Below, one piece after another: positions 38,001 through 45,563 of a DNA stretch of 64,000 nucleotides. Where the stretch lies: positions 16,330-80,329 of the forward strand of contig JACJXK010000010.1 in NCBI GenBank assembly GCA_020636675.1, in the 5' to 3' direction. Position numbers and translations under genes: made by a program. Source of the stretch: Prevotellaceae bacterium (GTDB lineage Bacteria; Bacteroidota; Bacteroidia; Bacteroidales; Paludibacteraceae). Under the pieces are notes generated by a model. It did not search any database. It was given only the letters and a program-made list of their open reading frames with translations, and was not told where the DNA came from. Position 1 is the first letter of the stretch. Each line of letters opens with the position of its first letter.

Positions 38001-40031
38001 TCCTTCTCCAATGAGGGAAAGATAAAGGAAGGCTCGTTCACCTACACGGATAAGATGGATGGAGACTCTTGCTTGATGACCTTTATCCGTACTTATAAGG
38101 TGACGGATGTCAGAAATAATGAGATTGCTTGTTCTCAGACGGTCTCTGTTAAGGATGACGTTGCTCCTGTCTTTGACCAAGAGTTGTCGGACATTAAGAT
38201 CTCTTGTACGGATGAGATTCCTGCTGTTCCTGTGGTCACGGTTACAGACAACTGCGATCCGAACCCGACATTGAGTTATTACACAACAGACGACAGGTCG
38301 GACAATCCTTCTGATTGTTCTTACTATACGTATGATATCAGACATATATGGAAGGCAATTGATCGATGTGGAAATGAAGAAACTAAGATTCAAGTTGTTC
38401 ATGTGGTGGACGATCAGAATCCGGTTATCGATTTCCCGAAGGATTGGAAGGATACGGTACTTTCCATTTACCGAAAGGGATGTGTGTTTGAGGTTCCTGA
38501 TTTCACGGATACCGTTCGTACTTTTGTCTCTGACAATTGTACGGATATATCTAACATTAAGGTTTGGCAGCATCCTTCAGCTGGCGACACTCTCCTGAGT
38601 TCTGTGCGGGTTTGGGTGTACATCAGCGATATGTGCGGCAATATGGATAGCTTGTCACGTTATGTGCTTGTCCCTGCTGCGGGTAGTGTGGTCTCCTTGG
38701 TGGCTCATGATACTACGCTTTGCGGATCTGACGCTTCTGTTATCAACTTGTGGAGTCAGCAGATCCGTTATGCGGAGGGTACGATTACGGTGAAGGATTG
38801 GGACGAAAGTCTTATTGACATCGCAAGCTCATTCGTGTATGATTGTTATAGGGATACGTTGGCTGAGTCCAATCTGGTTTATAGCGATAACCCTAATACT
38901 TATTATTCGAAGTTCTATGGTTCGAATAAGGTGGAGAGGGATTCGATAAGAAATTCGAGAATCAAGATAAAAAAGATGTTGCAAAGCGGACGATACTACT
39001 TTGTCGCAATGGATACGATGACCTTGTGCTCTGATACGGCTTCGGCCTATCTCACAATACATGAACGTCCTCGTATCTCGATGAGGTCTGAGTTGCAGAA
39101 GATATGTGAGCTGAACGGTGTGGATACGGATGAGTTACACGAATATGTGAATTGTGTGAATAATATGGGCGCAGAGATTACAGATCAAGGTTGGTTGTTG
39201 GGCGACTCTATATATAACAGCAATGATACGATTTATTACGAGGATGACAAGAAGTCGTTTGTCTATTTCGCCGAGAATGAGTGCGGACGTAGTACGAGTC
39301 TTGATACGTACAAAGACTTCTGTAATAATCCTCCAAGAACATACAAGGATAGTCTTGCTGCGGTAGGTGGAAGTGCCGACTTGTACAATCTGTTAAAGAC
39401 GGACGACCTCAAAACAAGGGATTCTTTGTTTGCCGAGGTTCACAGACGTTATAGTCCGGATTCTCTATTCTTATTGCCGACGCCTAATGATCCTGCCCGC
39501 ATCTGGCTGGGAGATGAGGTTACTCTGACTGTGGTCACGAATTATGTTTATGATGAGGTCTCTTGGTTTGAGGTAATGGGCAACTACGACCGTAGGTTTA
39601 CGACAGGATTCGAACATGATGAATTTGTCTTCTCTGATCCTTCTGACCAAGAAGACGATAAGTTGTATTCGAGTGAGTATGGCGATATGAACTATATCAC
39701 CCAAACTCCTAGAGACACGGTTAGATATTATGTCACTATTACAGACAAGGTCTGCCCTTCTGTGGCAAGTAATGTGGTGAGTGTTGATGTTCTGAGCAAG
39801 GTGCCTACGGCAATCACTCCTTATGATAGGGATGGATTGAACGACGTCTTTATGAAGGGGCATTCGGTCATGGTATTTAATCGCTACGGACAGAAGTTGT
39901 TCGAAGGAGTGGATGGATGGGATGGTACTTATAGAGGTCAATTGGTTGATCCTGGTGTCTATTTCCATCAAGTTGTAATGCGTGACGGAACGGTGATTAA
40001 GGGTACTATAGAAGTAGTGAAAGTGAAATAA
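29049..40031 (+). CDS. Giant HYR-like repeat surface protein with T9SS type B signal
   Basis: 3660 residues from the ATG at 29049, chosen because it gives a clean signal peptide (MKITTTLWKRGVLSFLALLAGVAML, cleaved near LEAQ). An ATG at 29010 with AGGAGG 10 bases before it is possible. After an Ig-like N-terminus (about 30-700) come about 25 cysteine-bearing domains with phrases such as APKIDC, FDCSTLDT, PKGTTTITWTFTD and CKQNVIVTD, typical of HYR/Ig-like adhesin repeats. Paired cysteines suggest disulfides. The C-terminus (ITPYDRDGLNDVF, VFNRYGQKLFEGVDGWDGTYRG, GVYFHQVV) is the gliding-motility CHU_C type signal for type IX secretion. It should be surface-bound or released; adhesion is inferred. 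It has its own promoter and terminator. Confidence 0.9.
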   Translation: MKITTTLWKRGVLSFLALLAGVAMLEAQTISADETSACENDPVVLKAEGFASSVKAIDWLRSTDGTNWTTVRSTSGNVGTFVDDMPGMAVRYKAKDQNSATITNTVTVTLSTNCAAICHTTSTGDYFSGTDFDPESGVTTPTPAIPSEVVNYFEENDITLISQNSTYEVTTDLSSQFGSYVPSLDEGGNSNYYYMYTNPPSSSQPFEYRFKCSTYVGKHYRYTMRFYLLKKSDNCGGSAKIKLETGHGNQTTDRATLDIYDDAADVKMKSLDITETFGSTDLNIGGSDYANKLLRVEITYYGYFPDDKYDPNSGTYNGLQYFTLKPLFQQFDGCFALAIDYISAEIESVCMNRGAVCVGESAVVNAAGFPKNAKYTWEVENGGVWEPVVIGGITMDRTDLQSVNIPVTTVGKKIYRVRDANSTVSIEFTVTGKDCDPVQPTDILGPESSCAPVNNLKFSVSPVDANSLVRYSWEMITPSGNVLTNNVSFTGGSLNPAGRGDTIYVTLNGQAEEGEYTLKVQPIIKRNGVDELVGAPITRTFRLHQTPSVSLKLSGYADGVSEGDKKLCPSDKNQRIVAVADVMPPSYSDYIYTWEHATAIANTDSAVVNLPTASSCDGSMKSLAIGVTVSIKDIGCPATKSNTYTLEDVVAPTVDCGSLTSAQLNYVLGATQKEVTVDLPIPNFGAGCDSNPSLDIDVLFSGKDGTSFVKNFHIEKKNLATADKKVTLPAGTAAVTYTVTDGCGKTASCTATITVVDNTAPKIDCDKIKSYTAHLSKQEACVAVPGYAPTELPMLTAPVLTDMNGVDGNITGIYMGRRENCVSEPAASPSLFTESIGLNASYKLGTSYILWAFTDKSGNTSYCLSSVSVIDDKEPTLNCPADADLGDIAANVGTCSLSLDSLLVKMPQGQKPSATDNCSSSSSITAKMYYRKVGDATWIEIVDPTALLFDKGVQYELDWRFYKKTTSASVDKTVYVDCPQTFKVVDKEAPDFDCESLQDIRVMANSYRLWHRDNGGYWSTEYDDFASGSGSSSESDYVFSLKPYFDDKTLQMHGDVTDNCGGGVKVKIEIDNVDGEKTVIASLSAFQKYEFQIGASTVYYTFSDDADPANSKTCEQTVVVSSQDAPIPDCGALHDTVLYANADCEATMPIALSQIPTATIKYNKEVKYVNDETSGCNAIYDYDRLSYRKSLTGERTMLGYPYAVKLIREDGTSDLCENIYTDADTVQSKLVQHRKYWPIETICKTDVVSTLKIKRTNFASVPTCATAPFHLGTNKLVWYFENADGLNDSCTTVIVVKDTTAPSVICGDWEKNGTFYADEECKVPASEVALKKPTATDLHATDNCTVSSDFDISWNRTFNGTTTTDLSAPFEVGMTTIKWIVKDESGNASFCYQEIEVLDTIGPKFDCSTLVDLKVSADGDCEAKSSAVIAAGLVTPETAADDACSPTGATIKGVGERSDGKDIFTDPYPKGTTTITWTFTDGVGNKTVCKQNVIVTDDTDPLFVDCDAMTDVVVKLNPEECSASLDKVKASLGSHTAEDNCTGTIDGVPMLLLPDGSLTALPSAFKKDTTFVIVWVFEDESGNKTECSQKLVIKDVTPPDPSGSCPDPTKTVTATVECSVSYSDLGLSPITIDDPCDGPLVSEMVGKIKQHDGSVITYRGEAELNAATYPVGTHTFYWIFTDKAGLKDTCEMRLTVTDGILPVVEDCDVAKDITVTVSDDECAIHPEDLKGLIVHPKAYDECDDEAAGIGKVFLDPIIERWFDGYRLDDAEGKPIDWDSQDFPKGTTTIKWIFKDKAGNEVTCEKRVTVEDHTAPYFDCSTLDPDTLRPVALAGRCDVQFNEITFNDYYAEDKCTTDSIKGVLTLNGSTFLPTDYTMEVGKIYTLQWVFVDEDGNKKTCPQWIVPSHSMPINFDCSTLQTVEKLATEGECTISSTDLALPVPETRDTCTKEQIVATGSRSDGLAMTADYPTGTTIVTWTFVSPYNLDSVKTCDQTVSVLGNKKFDIDCETLISVARDTISGCGTSDIGADIEAPVVDDPCANPDSSYFKRVGVGTRSDALALTDPYPLGVTTIKWIFTDFTGSVKDSCNQDVVVKTDLEVDFDCDSLTKDTIKVAVKPGECTVSSDKLNLHFPKAANPCTGDSIEGVPSRQGGLSMSDPYHTGMTKITWTFTDTTGILAKPVSTCFQWVQVGDVNKVPVDCDNMPDTLIKLPENDCEILFKELNFNIPPVYDLCTGVHIDSVVTRTSGAALDDPFKVGRDTIYWDYSFEGQDFRCTQIIAVKDSMAPEFDCSTLDTIRLASVPGKCYTDLDSVLAEFPNPLPTATEVCTGQKIEGKYAQADGSPLPSKIAVGDTLFVYWTFMDTAINLVPKICEQPVIVIGDLEPEVNCDEIMPINIYIESGCDTTLKPIDIVTPFALDACTKDTVYGVATRSDGNELFSKYPVGATTITWKFISPYSTAVASCEQEVHVYTESQLIFDCETYSNDTVKVKVPEGECFVDVTLETPFALNPCPDNTDQDTIWGEPKRNDNKLISDPFPTGITKVEWTFTDHSGTLRDSIIMCTKVVQVGDVNEIPVKCENIPDTVFVLEPNDCDINWSEMNFNVPDVKDLCTGALVTPTFDRTSGIDMSLPFKVGVDTVKWHYDFSGQTYTCSQVIKVKDSMEPEFDCSTLDTIRMKSLAGECYTTLDSLKLALGNPEALDKCSDKKIPGVPTMMDGSALPSQIAVGDTLIVKWTFFDDTINTVAKVCEQAVLVIGDGEPKFECSSLKDTVLYLQLVDECELPAGRLTLNVPVAKDSCTDADVPGVATRLDGANLTDVYPKGTTEVSWTFISPYSTATRTCSQNVIVKDTFPPVLSCETLKDTIKVRITTSSASDNSVTSAEAEAAGLVAPSVTDPCDGNITAVGSRDDGKTMQDVYPLGSTNIVWTYTDKSGNSDTCRQVVLVEDWILDTLYCPQDLEGKTFSCVTGVPDPYATFEEFKLAGGSFSNEGKIKEGSFTYTDKMDGDSCLMTFIRTYKVTDVRNNEIACSQTVSVKDDVAPVFDQELSDIKISCTDEIPAVPVVTVTDNCDPNPTLSYYTTDDRSDNPSDCSYYTYDIRHIWKAIDRCGNEETKIQVVHVVDDQNPVIDFPKDWKDTVLSIYRKGCVFEVPDFTDTVRTFVSDNCTDISNIKVWQHPSAGDTLLSSVRVWVYISDMCGNMDSLSRYVLVPAAGSVVSLVAHDTTLCGSDASVINLWSQQIRYAEGTITVKDWDESLIDIASSFVYDCYRDTLAESNLVYSDNPNTYYSKFYGSNKVERDSIRNSRIKIKKMLQSGRYYFVAMDTMTLCSDTASAYLTIHERPRISMRSELQKICELNGVDTDELHEYVNCVNNMGAEITDQGWLLGDSIYNSNDTIYYEDDKKSFVYFAENECGRSTSLDTYKDFCNNPPRTYKDSLAAVGGSADLYNLLKTDDLKTRDSLFAEVHRRYSPDSLFLLPTPNDPARIWLGDEVTLTVVTNYVYDEVSWFEVMGNYDRRFTTGFEHDEFVFSDPSDQEDDKLYSSEYGDMNYITQTPRDTVRYYVTITDKVCPSVASNVVSVDVLSKVPTAITPYDRDGLNDVFMKGHSVMVFNRYGQKLFEGVDGWDGTYRGQLVDPGVYFHQVVMRDGTVIKGTIEVVKVK

Positions 40032-40052
40032 TTTCTTGAGATTATAGGTGAG

Positions 40053-40087
40053 GAGGGTTCCATGGGTGCCATGGGACCCTCTTTTGG
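40053..40087 (+). terminator. Terminator after the giant gene
   Basis: GAGGGTTCCATGG pairs with CCATGGGACCCTC (one T-G pair) over GTG, followed by TTTTGG. Confidence 0.88.
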
Positions 40088-40131
40088 TATGTGGGCTGTC
40101 CGAACCTTTGCGGCGTTGGATTTGTTGTTTG

Positions 40132-40166
40132 CTTAGTAATGATAAAAAAATAACTTCCGCAACTTT
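40132..40166 (+). repeat. Extra copy of the repeat's 3' segment, left of copy B
   Basis: 35 bases matching 40619-40653 (inside copy B) with four mismatches, including ATAACTTCCGCAACTTT. It looks like the tail of another, mostly deleted, copy abutting copy B. Confidence 0.6.
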
Positions 40167-40715
40167 AAGTGATTATGAAAAAACAACTTGCTAAAGTTCA
40201 AAACATCTTGAAAGTATGCTTTCCAGGCATTGCATTGATAGCAAGCATTTCGTAGATTTTCGAACATGATTTCTAAAACGTCTCTTTTTCAACAGGCGTA
40301 CACTCGCCTTTGGCCGCGGAGGAGGGGAGTGCGTGCCGCAGCGTGAAAAAACCTTTTTGCCCGAGGTACGAGGGAATAAAAAAGGTTTTAGCGGAGGGAC
40401 GTGCCGTACCTCCCGGAAAGCGGGCAACAGCGCAGGCACTTTTGCTTACTTTTCTTGCCGGAGAAAAGTAAGTGCCCGTCCGGCAGGAGGACGGAAATAA
40501 TTGTCGTGTATGGTGCATTCCTCCGGAATGCGGTTGCCGATGCCTATTTCCCCCTCTACAAAGAGATAATGCCTATGGCATTTTGTCAAAATCGCCATAA
40601 GTTGTTTTTTACCGATTACTTAGTAATGGTTAAGGAATAACTTCCGCAACTTTTTAACAGAAACTCTTTGCATTTAAATTTCGGTAAGCAGAAATCTGCG
40701 GAAGTTATTTTTTTT
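40167..40715 (+). repeat. 549-bp structured intergenic repeat, copy B
   Basis: About 20 differences by eye from copy C. Hairpins in order: AAAACCTTTTT / AAAAAAGGTTTT, GGAGG-GACGTGCCGTA-CCTCC, CTTACTTTTCT / AGAAAAGTAAG, GCATTCC-TCC-GGAATGC, AATGCC-TAT-GGCATT, and a final AACTTCCGCA / TGCGGAAGTT (40639-40648 with 40697-40706) followed by A and eight T, like a terminator. Frames in it are short and not supported as genes. The 58 bases after it, to the MFS pseudogene, hold no further feature. Confidence 0.85.
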
Positions 40716-40773
40716 ACTGTTACTTAATGAATTTTGTTAATGAAAAGTCTATCTTTTCAAAAAAAAGAGGAAC

Positions 40774-42194
40774 ATGAGATGGAACGACTCTTTGGTCTCG
40801 AATAGTAACCGTTATCAGTGGTTTGTGTTGGCCAATGTCATGTTTGGCACATTCATGGCAGTGCTGGATGCAACGGTGGTTAATGTGGCAGTGCCTGATA
40901 TGATGAAGGCTTTTGGTGTGGGTATGTCTGAGATGGAATGGGTGGTAAGTGGTTATATGTTGGCATTTGCCTTGGTTTTGCCAGCCTCATCTTGGTTTGC
41001 TGACAGGTATGGCAATAAACTCCTATATTTTGTGGGCTTGTTTATGTTCACTTTGGGCTCTTTTTTGTGCTCGTTGTCCGTGAGTGAGCATATGCTTGTC
41101 GCTTCTCGTATTGTGGAGGGGATGGGTGCCGGCGTTATACAGCCGGTAGGTCTGACTATAGTTACAAGGGCATTTCCTCCTGAGAAAAGGGGGGTGGCGC
41201 TTGGCTTTTGGGGTGTCGCAATTGCGGCTTCCGTCTCTTTTGGCCCTATCGTGGGTGGATTTTTAGTGTATTAATTTGGATGGAAGTATATATTCTTGGT
41301 CAACGTTCCTATTGGAATCTTGGCTATGGTTCTGACTTGGTTGCTCCAAAAGGAGTTCTCTTTCTCAAAGAAGACGAGGTTCGATTATTTGGGTTTTATT
41401 CTTATTTCTGTCTCGCTTGTATCTTTGTTGTATGCGCTCGATTATGTGAATAGGTCGACCAATCTGCTAGGATGGTCATCTCCCGTTGTCTCTGTGTTGA
41501 TGCTTGTGTTTGTCCTGTTTCTTGGCCTCTTTGTCGCCTTTTCTCTTAAAGCAAAAAGTCCGTTGTTGAATTTACGTCTGTTTGCCAATCGCAATTTTAT
41601 GGTCGGGAATCTTATCTCTTTTGTTTTTGGCTTTGCCGTTTTTGGTACTAATCTTGTCCTTCCTTTGTATCTGCAGAATGTGTTAGGCTATACGGCCCTC
41701 CAGTCGGGGTTGGTGTTTCTGCCGGTTGGGTTTGTCCAAGGTTTGCTCTCTCCCTTTGCCGGAAAGTTGACGGACCGGTTGGATGCTCGCTATTTTGTTG
41801 TGGTCGGGTTGCTCCTGTTGGCTTTGAGTTTTGAATTATGTTCCTCATTTTCTCTTCGAACAACGCATGATTCGGTGATGCTTCCTTTGTATATCAGAGG
41901 GGTGGGGATGGGCCTTTTGTTCTCTCCTATGACAACGTTGTCGTTCGTAGGCTTAAATAGGTTGAAAATGGGTGATGCCTCTGGTATTTTGAATACGATG
42001 CGTCAGGTAGGAGGCTCTTTTGGAGTGGCGGTTTTAGGCGGTCTGTTGTCCGAACCATATCATGCAACTTGAATGCGGTGTCGTCGGAAAGGTTGTTGCA
42101 GTACGTTATTTCTGTTGATTTCTCATTCAAAATAGCTGTCTATCTTATGGTTGCCGGTGTTGTCTTGTCATTCTTCTTTACACGTAATAAGTAA
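40774..42194 (+). pseudogene. MFS multidrug transporter (DHA2 type), broken
   Basis: The frame is interrupted twice. An in-frame TAA at 41272-41274 splits the family motif: GPIVGGFLVY, stop, FGWKYIFLVNVPIGIL, with the same frame open on both sides. Near 42055-42072 the frame then ends (LLSEPYHAT) while the missing tail continues in another frame (NAVSSERLLQYVISVDFSFK to SFFFTRNK, stop at 42194), so a small indel is also present. Start MRWNDSLVSNSNRYQWFVLANV and AVLDATVVNVAVPDM are typical of 14-helix proton-driven drug exporters. One nonsense and one frameshift change make function unlikely. Sequencing error could explain one but hardly both. Confidence 0.85.
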
Positions 42195-42201
42195 AGTCTC
42201 C

Positions 42202-42867
42202 TTATTGGTTCGATTTTGCTATGGAGTTTTCTTTCTCGGCACGCAACTTCATGTTGTTCAGAAATTCGGCCAGCCTCCATTCTATGATGTCTTTATATCT
42301 GGTTTGTGTGAAAAACATATCAATCAGAAAGCCGAATTTCAGTTTGGAGTGGAGAATGAGTACGGTGGTGTTGTCTTCTCTAGGAATGGCGGATATGCTG
42401 ATGATACCGTCGTTCAGTACTTTTACTTTTTTTGTGACATTTAGACACAATTCTCGTCTGCCAGTGTTATAGCATACGTTTTTTAGCTCGCCTTCTATGC
42501 GTAATTCCATCTCGTCGTTGTCATCCATTATCATCAATAGCGTGACAATGTAAGCGGATGTCTTGGGGTCGTAAGAGACGCTTTTTTCATATAGTTGTAC
42601 GTTGTCGTCTTGCGTTTTTGCTTTCCCTAGTCCGTCGAATGCCCATCTGAGACTTTGGGTCGGGGTCGATTTTAGGCCGTTAAACACCTCGTTTATGACA
42701 GCCTCCGTTTTCTTAAATGGAGCGTTGACCACGCATGTGCTGTATGTGTGGAAGTATCTGCCGTCTTTATATTCCGACCTTGTTGTGTTTTTGCTTTTGG
42801 GATTTTGTGCAAATAGTAAGATAGGAATGGAAATAGCTAGTATGAGTAAAAAGAAATGCCGCATCAT
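42202..42867 (-). CDS. Secreted hypothetical protein, possibly START/SRPBCC-like
   Basis: 221 residues with a signal peptide (MMRHFFLLILAISIPILLFAQ). The mature part alternates beta strands and has one C-terminal helix (IIEWRLAEFLNNMKLRAEKE), which suggests a helix-grip (START/SRPBCC) fold, but no diagnostic motif supports it. It contains three cysteines and no lipobox, so it is probably periplasmic or membrane-associated. It converges on the MFS pseudogene, 8 bases from its end, and diverges from the polysaccharide export genes. I do not recognise a family. Confidence 0.6.
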   Translation of the reverse strand: MMRHFFLLILAISIPILLFAQNPKSKNTTRSEYKDGRYFHTYSTCVVNAPFKKTEAVINEVFNGLKSTPTQSLRWAFDGLGKAKTQDDNVQLYEKSVSYDPKTSAYIVTLLMIMDDNDEMELRIEGELKNVCYNTGRRELCLNVTKKVKVLNDGIISISAIPREDNTTVLILHSKLKFGFLIDMFFTQTRYKDIIEWRLAEFLNNMKLRAEKENSIAKSNQ

Positions 42868-42998
42868 AATTCATCTTTTTCGCATGTAAATATATTAAAA
42901 ATGGATGGAAAATAAGAGAAATGGGACTGAAATTTGAGAAAATATCAATGTGTTATGTTTGAAAGGAGATATAAAACTTAAATTCTGAATTTTTAGTT

Positions 42999-43028
42999 TT
43001 TGAAATTCCCGATATATAAATATCTTTG
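42999..43028 (+). promoter_or_regulatory. Promoter of the polysaccharide export pair
   Basis: TTTG at 42999-43002, an 18-base spacer, and TATCTTTG at 43021-43028. The start codon is about 65 bases downstream. Confidence 0.7.
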
Positions 43029-43092
43029 TGTTTCCTAAATAATAGCATATTGCTAATAAATGAATTTTATAATTGTTGAAGACTTGTAGGTT

Positions 43093-45537
43093 ATGACAAA
43101 AAGATTTCTGATTACCGTTCTCTTTTGTTCTTTCTCATTGCTGATGTCGTATTCGCAGATATCTATGCAAAATGTTGCCACTGTGAAGGTGGATGAGCTT
43201 TCTGATCAACAAATCCAAGCCTTTGTTAAAAAATATACATCGGCAGGTTATACTTTTGCGGATGTGGAGAACATTGCCAAAGGAAAGGGTATGCCGGTTT
43301 CCGAGTTGGAAAAGCTAAGGCAGCGTGTGCAGTCCGCTCAGAATACACAGACGGAAGATGCTTCCATCAATGCGGGCAGAGAGGCAGACATTAAGATGAG
43401 TCAAGTGGAGAAAGCTTCTTTGGAGGAAGAGAAAAAAGAATCTAGGGAGTCTGTTTCCGTGTTTGGATCTCATCTTTTCAATAATAAGAACATGACCTTT
43501 GAGCCTAACATGAATCAGGCAACACCGCGTAACTATCAGATTGGTCCTGAAGATGAATTGGTTGTCGATGTGTTCGGAATGTCAGAGAATACGATGAAGC
43601 TGAAGGTCTCGCCGGAAGGTATGATACGCATCCCGAATGTGGGGCAGGTCTCTGTTGGTGGAATGACAATTGAAAATGCGGAGAAGATGATTCGCAAACA
43701 GTTGTCGTCTATCTATAGCACCATTAATTCGGGTCAGACAAGGGTTGCCGTCTCTTTGGGGAATATAAGAAGCATAAAGGTGTTTATAATTGGCGAGGCT
43801 CAACGTCCGGGAACTTATACGCTATCTTCCCTGTCTTCTCTCTTTAATGCTTTGTATGCGTGTGGAGGCCCTTCTAATGCTACGGGTTCTATGCGAAATA
43901 TAAAGGTGATGAGAGGCGGGAAAGAGGTGGCTGTCGCTGACCTATATGGATTCCTTCTGAAAGGAAAGATGGAGAATAATATAACCTTGCAAGATCAGGA
44001 TGTTGTTTATATCCCTACCTATACGAACAGGGTCTCGGTAAAGGGTGCCTTGAAACATAATGGAATCTTTGAAATGAAGGATGGTGAGTCATTGAGTGAT
44101 TTGATCTCTTTCTGTGGAGGTTTTACGGATGATGCTTATATGGATAGAATCTCTGTTGTTCGTAACTCGGAGAACGAGAAGAGCGTCGCCGATATTCCGA
44201 AGGAGCTTTATCCGATGTTTATCCCGAAGTCGGGCGATGAGTTTACCATAGGTAAAATATTGGACAGGTATTCTAATAGGGTGCAGATCCTTGGTGGAGT
44301 TTTCCGTCCTGGCACTTATGCTTTGACGGATGGTATGACATTGAAAGATTTGGTGAATAAGGCGGACGGGTTGAGAGAAAATGCTTATATGCAGAGAGCT
44401 TCCATCTTGAGGCTGAAAGAAGATTTAACTCCTGAATTGGTCTCCTTTAGTGTGAGCGACTTGATTGATGGTAAGTATAACATTGAACTGAAGAAGGAGG
44501 ATATTGTCACGATTGGTTCGAATGAGGAGTTTGAACGCGATAAACAGGTCTCGATAGCAGGGCAGGTACTTGCTCCTGGCACATTCCCTTATTCGGAGAA
44601 TATGACGCTGAAAGATCTCATCTTTATGGCAAAAGGATTTACTGAATTTGCCGCAATGGATCGAATCGAGGTGACGAGACGTGTCTTGGATGGAGATAAG
44701 TTGAAGGAGGATTCAGAGAAGGTGCAGGTGTTCTCATTGTCTGTTGATAAGGATTTGAATTCGGATGGTGAGGATTTTATGCTACAACCTAAGGATGTCG
44801 TCTCCGTCCGTACGTTAGAAGGTCTGGAAGATTTGTCTTCCATGCAGGTTCTGGGGGAGGTCCGTTTGCCAGGTACTTACGCCATTATAAGTAAGAAAGA
44901 GAAGATATCTGATGTAATGAAACGGGCTGGTGGCTTTTCTCCATATGCCTATCCAAAGGGGGCGTTCCTTATTAGACGCAGCCAACGTAGTACAGCCGAG
45001 CAGATGCGCGACTTGAAATTGATCGAACTACTTAGTAATATGACAGAGGGGGATGATAAGGATGAGTTGAGAAAGTCTCTTTTGTCGAGAACGGATATGG
45101 TTGGTATTGAACTGAAAGAGATTGTTGATAATCCGGGTTCTACTACTGATCTGTATCTGGAGAAGGGTGATATCATCTTCGTGCCGAAACAATTGCAGAC
45201 CGTTTCCGTATCGGGTGCAGTCCAGGTGCCGGGTATGGTAGTCTATTCTGGACGTTCGTTTAAAAAGTACGTGAATTATGCGGGTGGATTTGCCGATAAT
45301 GCCGACAAAAAACATTCTTATGTGGCGTATGCTAATGGTTCTATTGGTGCAACGAAACGCTTTTTGTGGATGAGGGCTTATCCGAAGATGGAACCTGGCG
45401 CTCATGTCTTTGTCCCTGAAAAGAAGAAAGAGGAGAGCCATACAAAGGAAAATCTATCCTTCTTTACCTCCATATTTGGAACGATGGTCACTATCACGAC
45501 GTCTATCGTTTCTTTGATAATCATACTTGATAAGTAA
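43093..45537 (+). CDS. SLBB-domain polysaccharide export outer-membrane protein (Wza-like)
   Basis: 814 residues with a signal peptide (MTKRFLITVLFCSFSLLMSYSQ). A helical segment (about 30-115) precedes the polysaccharide export domain (YQIGPEDELVVDVFGMSENTMKLKV, about 145-235). Several SLBB domains follow, each with the IxGEVxxPGTY pattern: IIGEAQRPGTYTL, ILGGVFRPGTYAL, IAGQVLAPGTFPY, LGEVRLPGTYAI, VSGAVQVPGMVVY. A hydrophobic C-terminal segment (FFTSIFGTMVTITTSIVSLIIIL) could insert in a membrane. It would form the outer-membrane exit for capsule or exopolysaccharide. It is longer than E. coli Wza (379), as usual in Bacteroidota. It is cotranscribed with the Wzz gene 26 bases after it. Confidence 0.93.
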   Translation: MTKRFLITVLFCSFSLLMSYSQISMQNVATVKVDELSDQQIQAFVKKYTSAGYTFADVENIAKGKGMPVSELEKLRQRVQSAQNTQTEDASINAGREADIKMSQVEKASLEEEKKESRESVSVFGSHLFNNKNMTFEPNMNQATPRNYQIGPEDELVVDVFGMSENTMKLKVSPEGMIRIPNVGQVSVGGMTIENAEKMIRKQLSSIYSTINSGQTRVAVSLGNIRSIKVFIIGEAQRPGTYTLSSLSSLFNALYACGGPSNATGSMRNIKVMRGGKEVAVADLYGFLLKGKMENNITLQDQDVVYIPTYTNRVSVKGALKHNGIFEMKDGESLSDLISFCGGFTDDAYMDRISVVRNSENEKSVADIPKELYPMFIPKSGDEFTIGKILDRYSNRVQILGGVFRPGTYALTDGMTLKDLVNKADGLRENAYMQRASILRLKEDLTPELVSFSVSDLIDGKYNIELKKEDIVTIGSNEEFERDKQVSIAGQVLAPGTFPYSENMTLKDLIFMAKGFTEFAAMDRIEVTRRVLDGDKLKEDSEKVQVFSLSVDKDLNSDGEDFMLQPKDVVSVRTLEGLEDLSSMQVLGEVRLPGTYAIISKKEKISDVMKRAGGFSPYAYPKGAFLIRRSQRSTAEQMRDLKLIELLSNMTEGDDKDELRKSLLSRTDMVGIELKEIVDNPGSTTDLYLEKGDIIFVPKQLQTVSVSGAVQVPGMVVYSGRSFKKYVNYAGGFADNADKKHSYVAYANGSIGATKRFLWMRAYPKMEPGAHVFVPEKKKEESHTKENLSFFTSIFGTMVTITTSIVSLIIILDK

Positions 45538-45563
45538 GTAATAAAAATAGAAAATAGGAAACA

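Noticed and set aside
40191..40518. Minus-strand frames of 80-odd codons in repeat copy B, with similar ones in copies A and C
   Set aside because: They share protein phrases only because the DNA repeats are similar. Starts, lengths and frames differ among copies, and they run over several perfect hairpins. Treated as non-coding.
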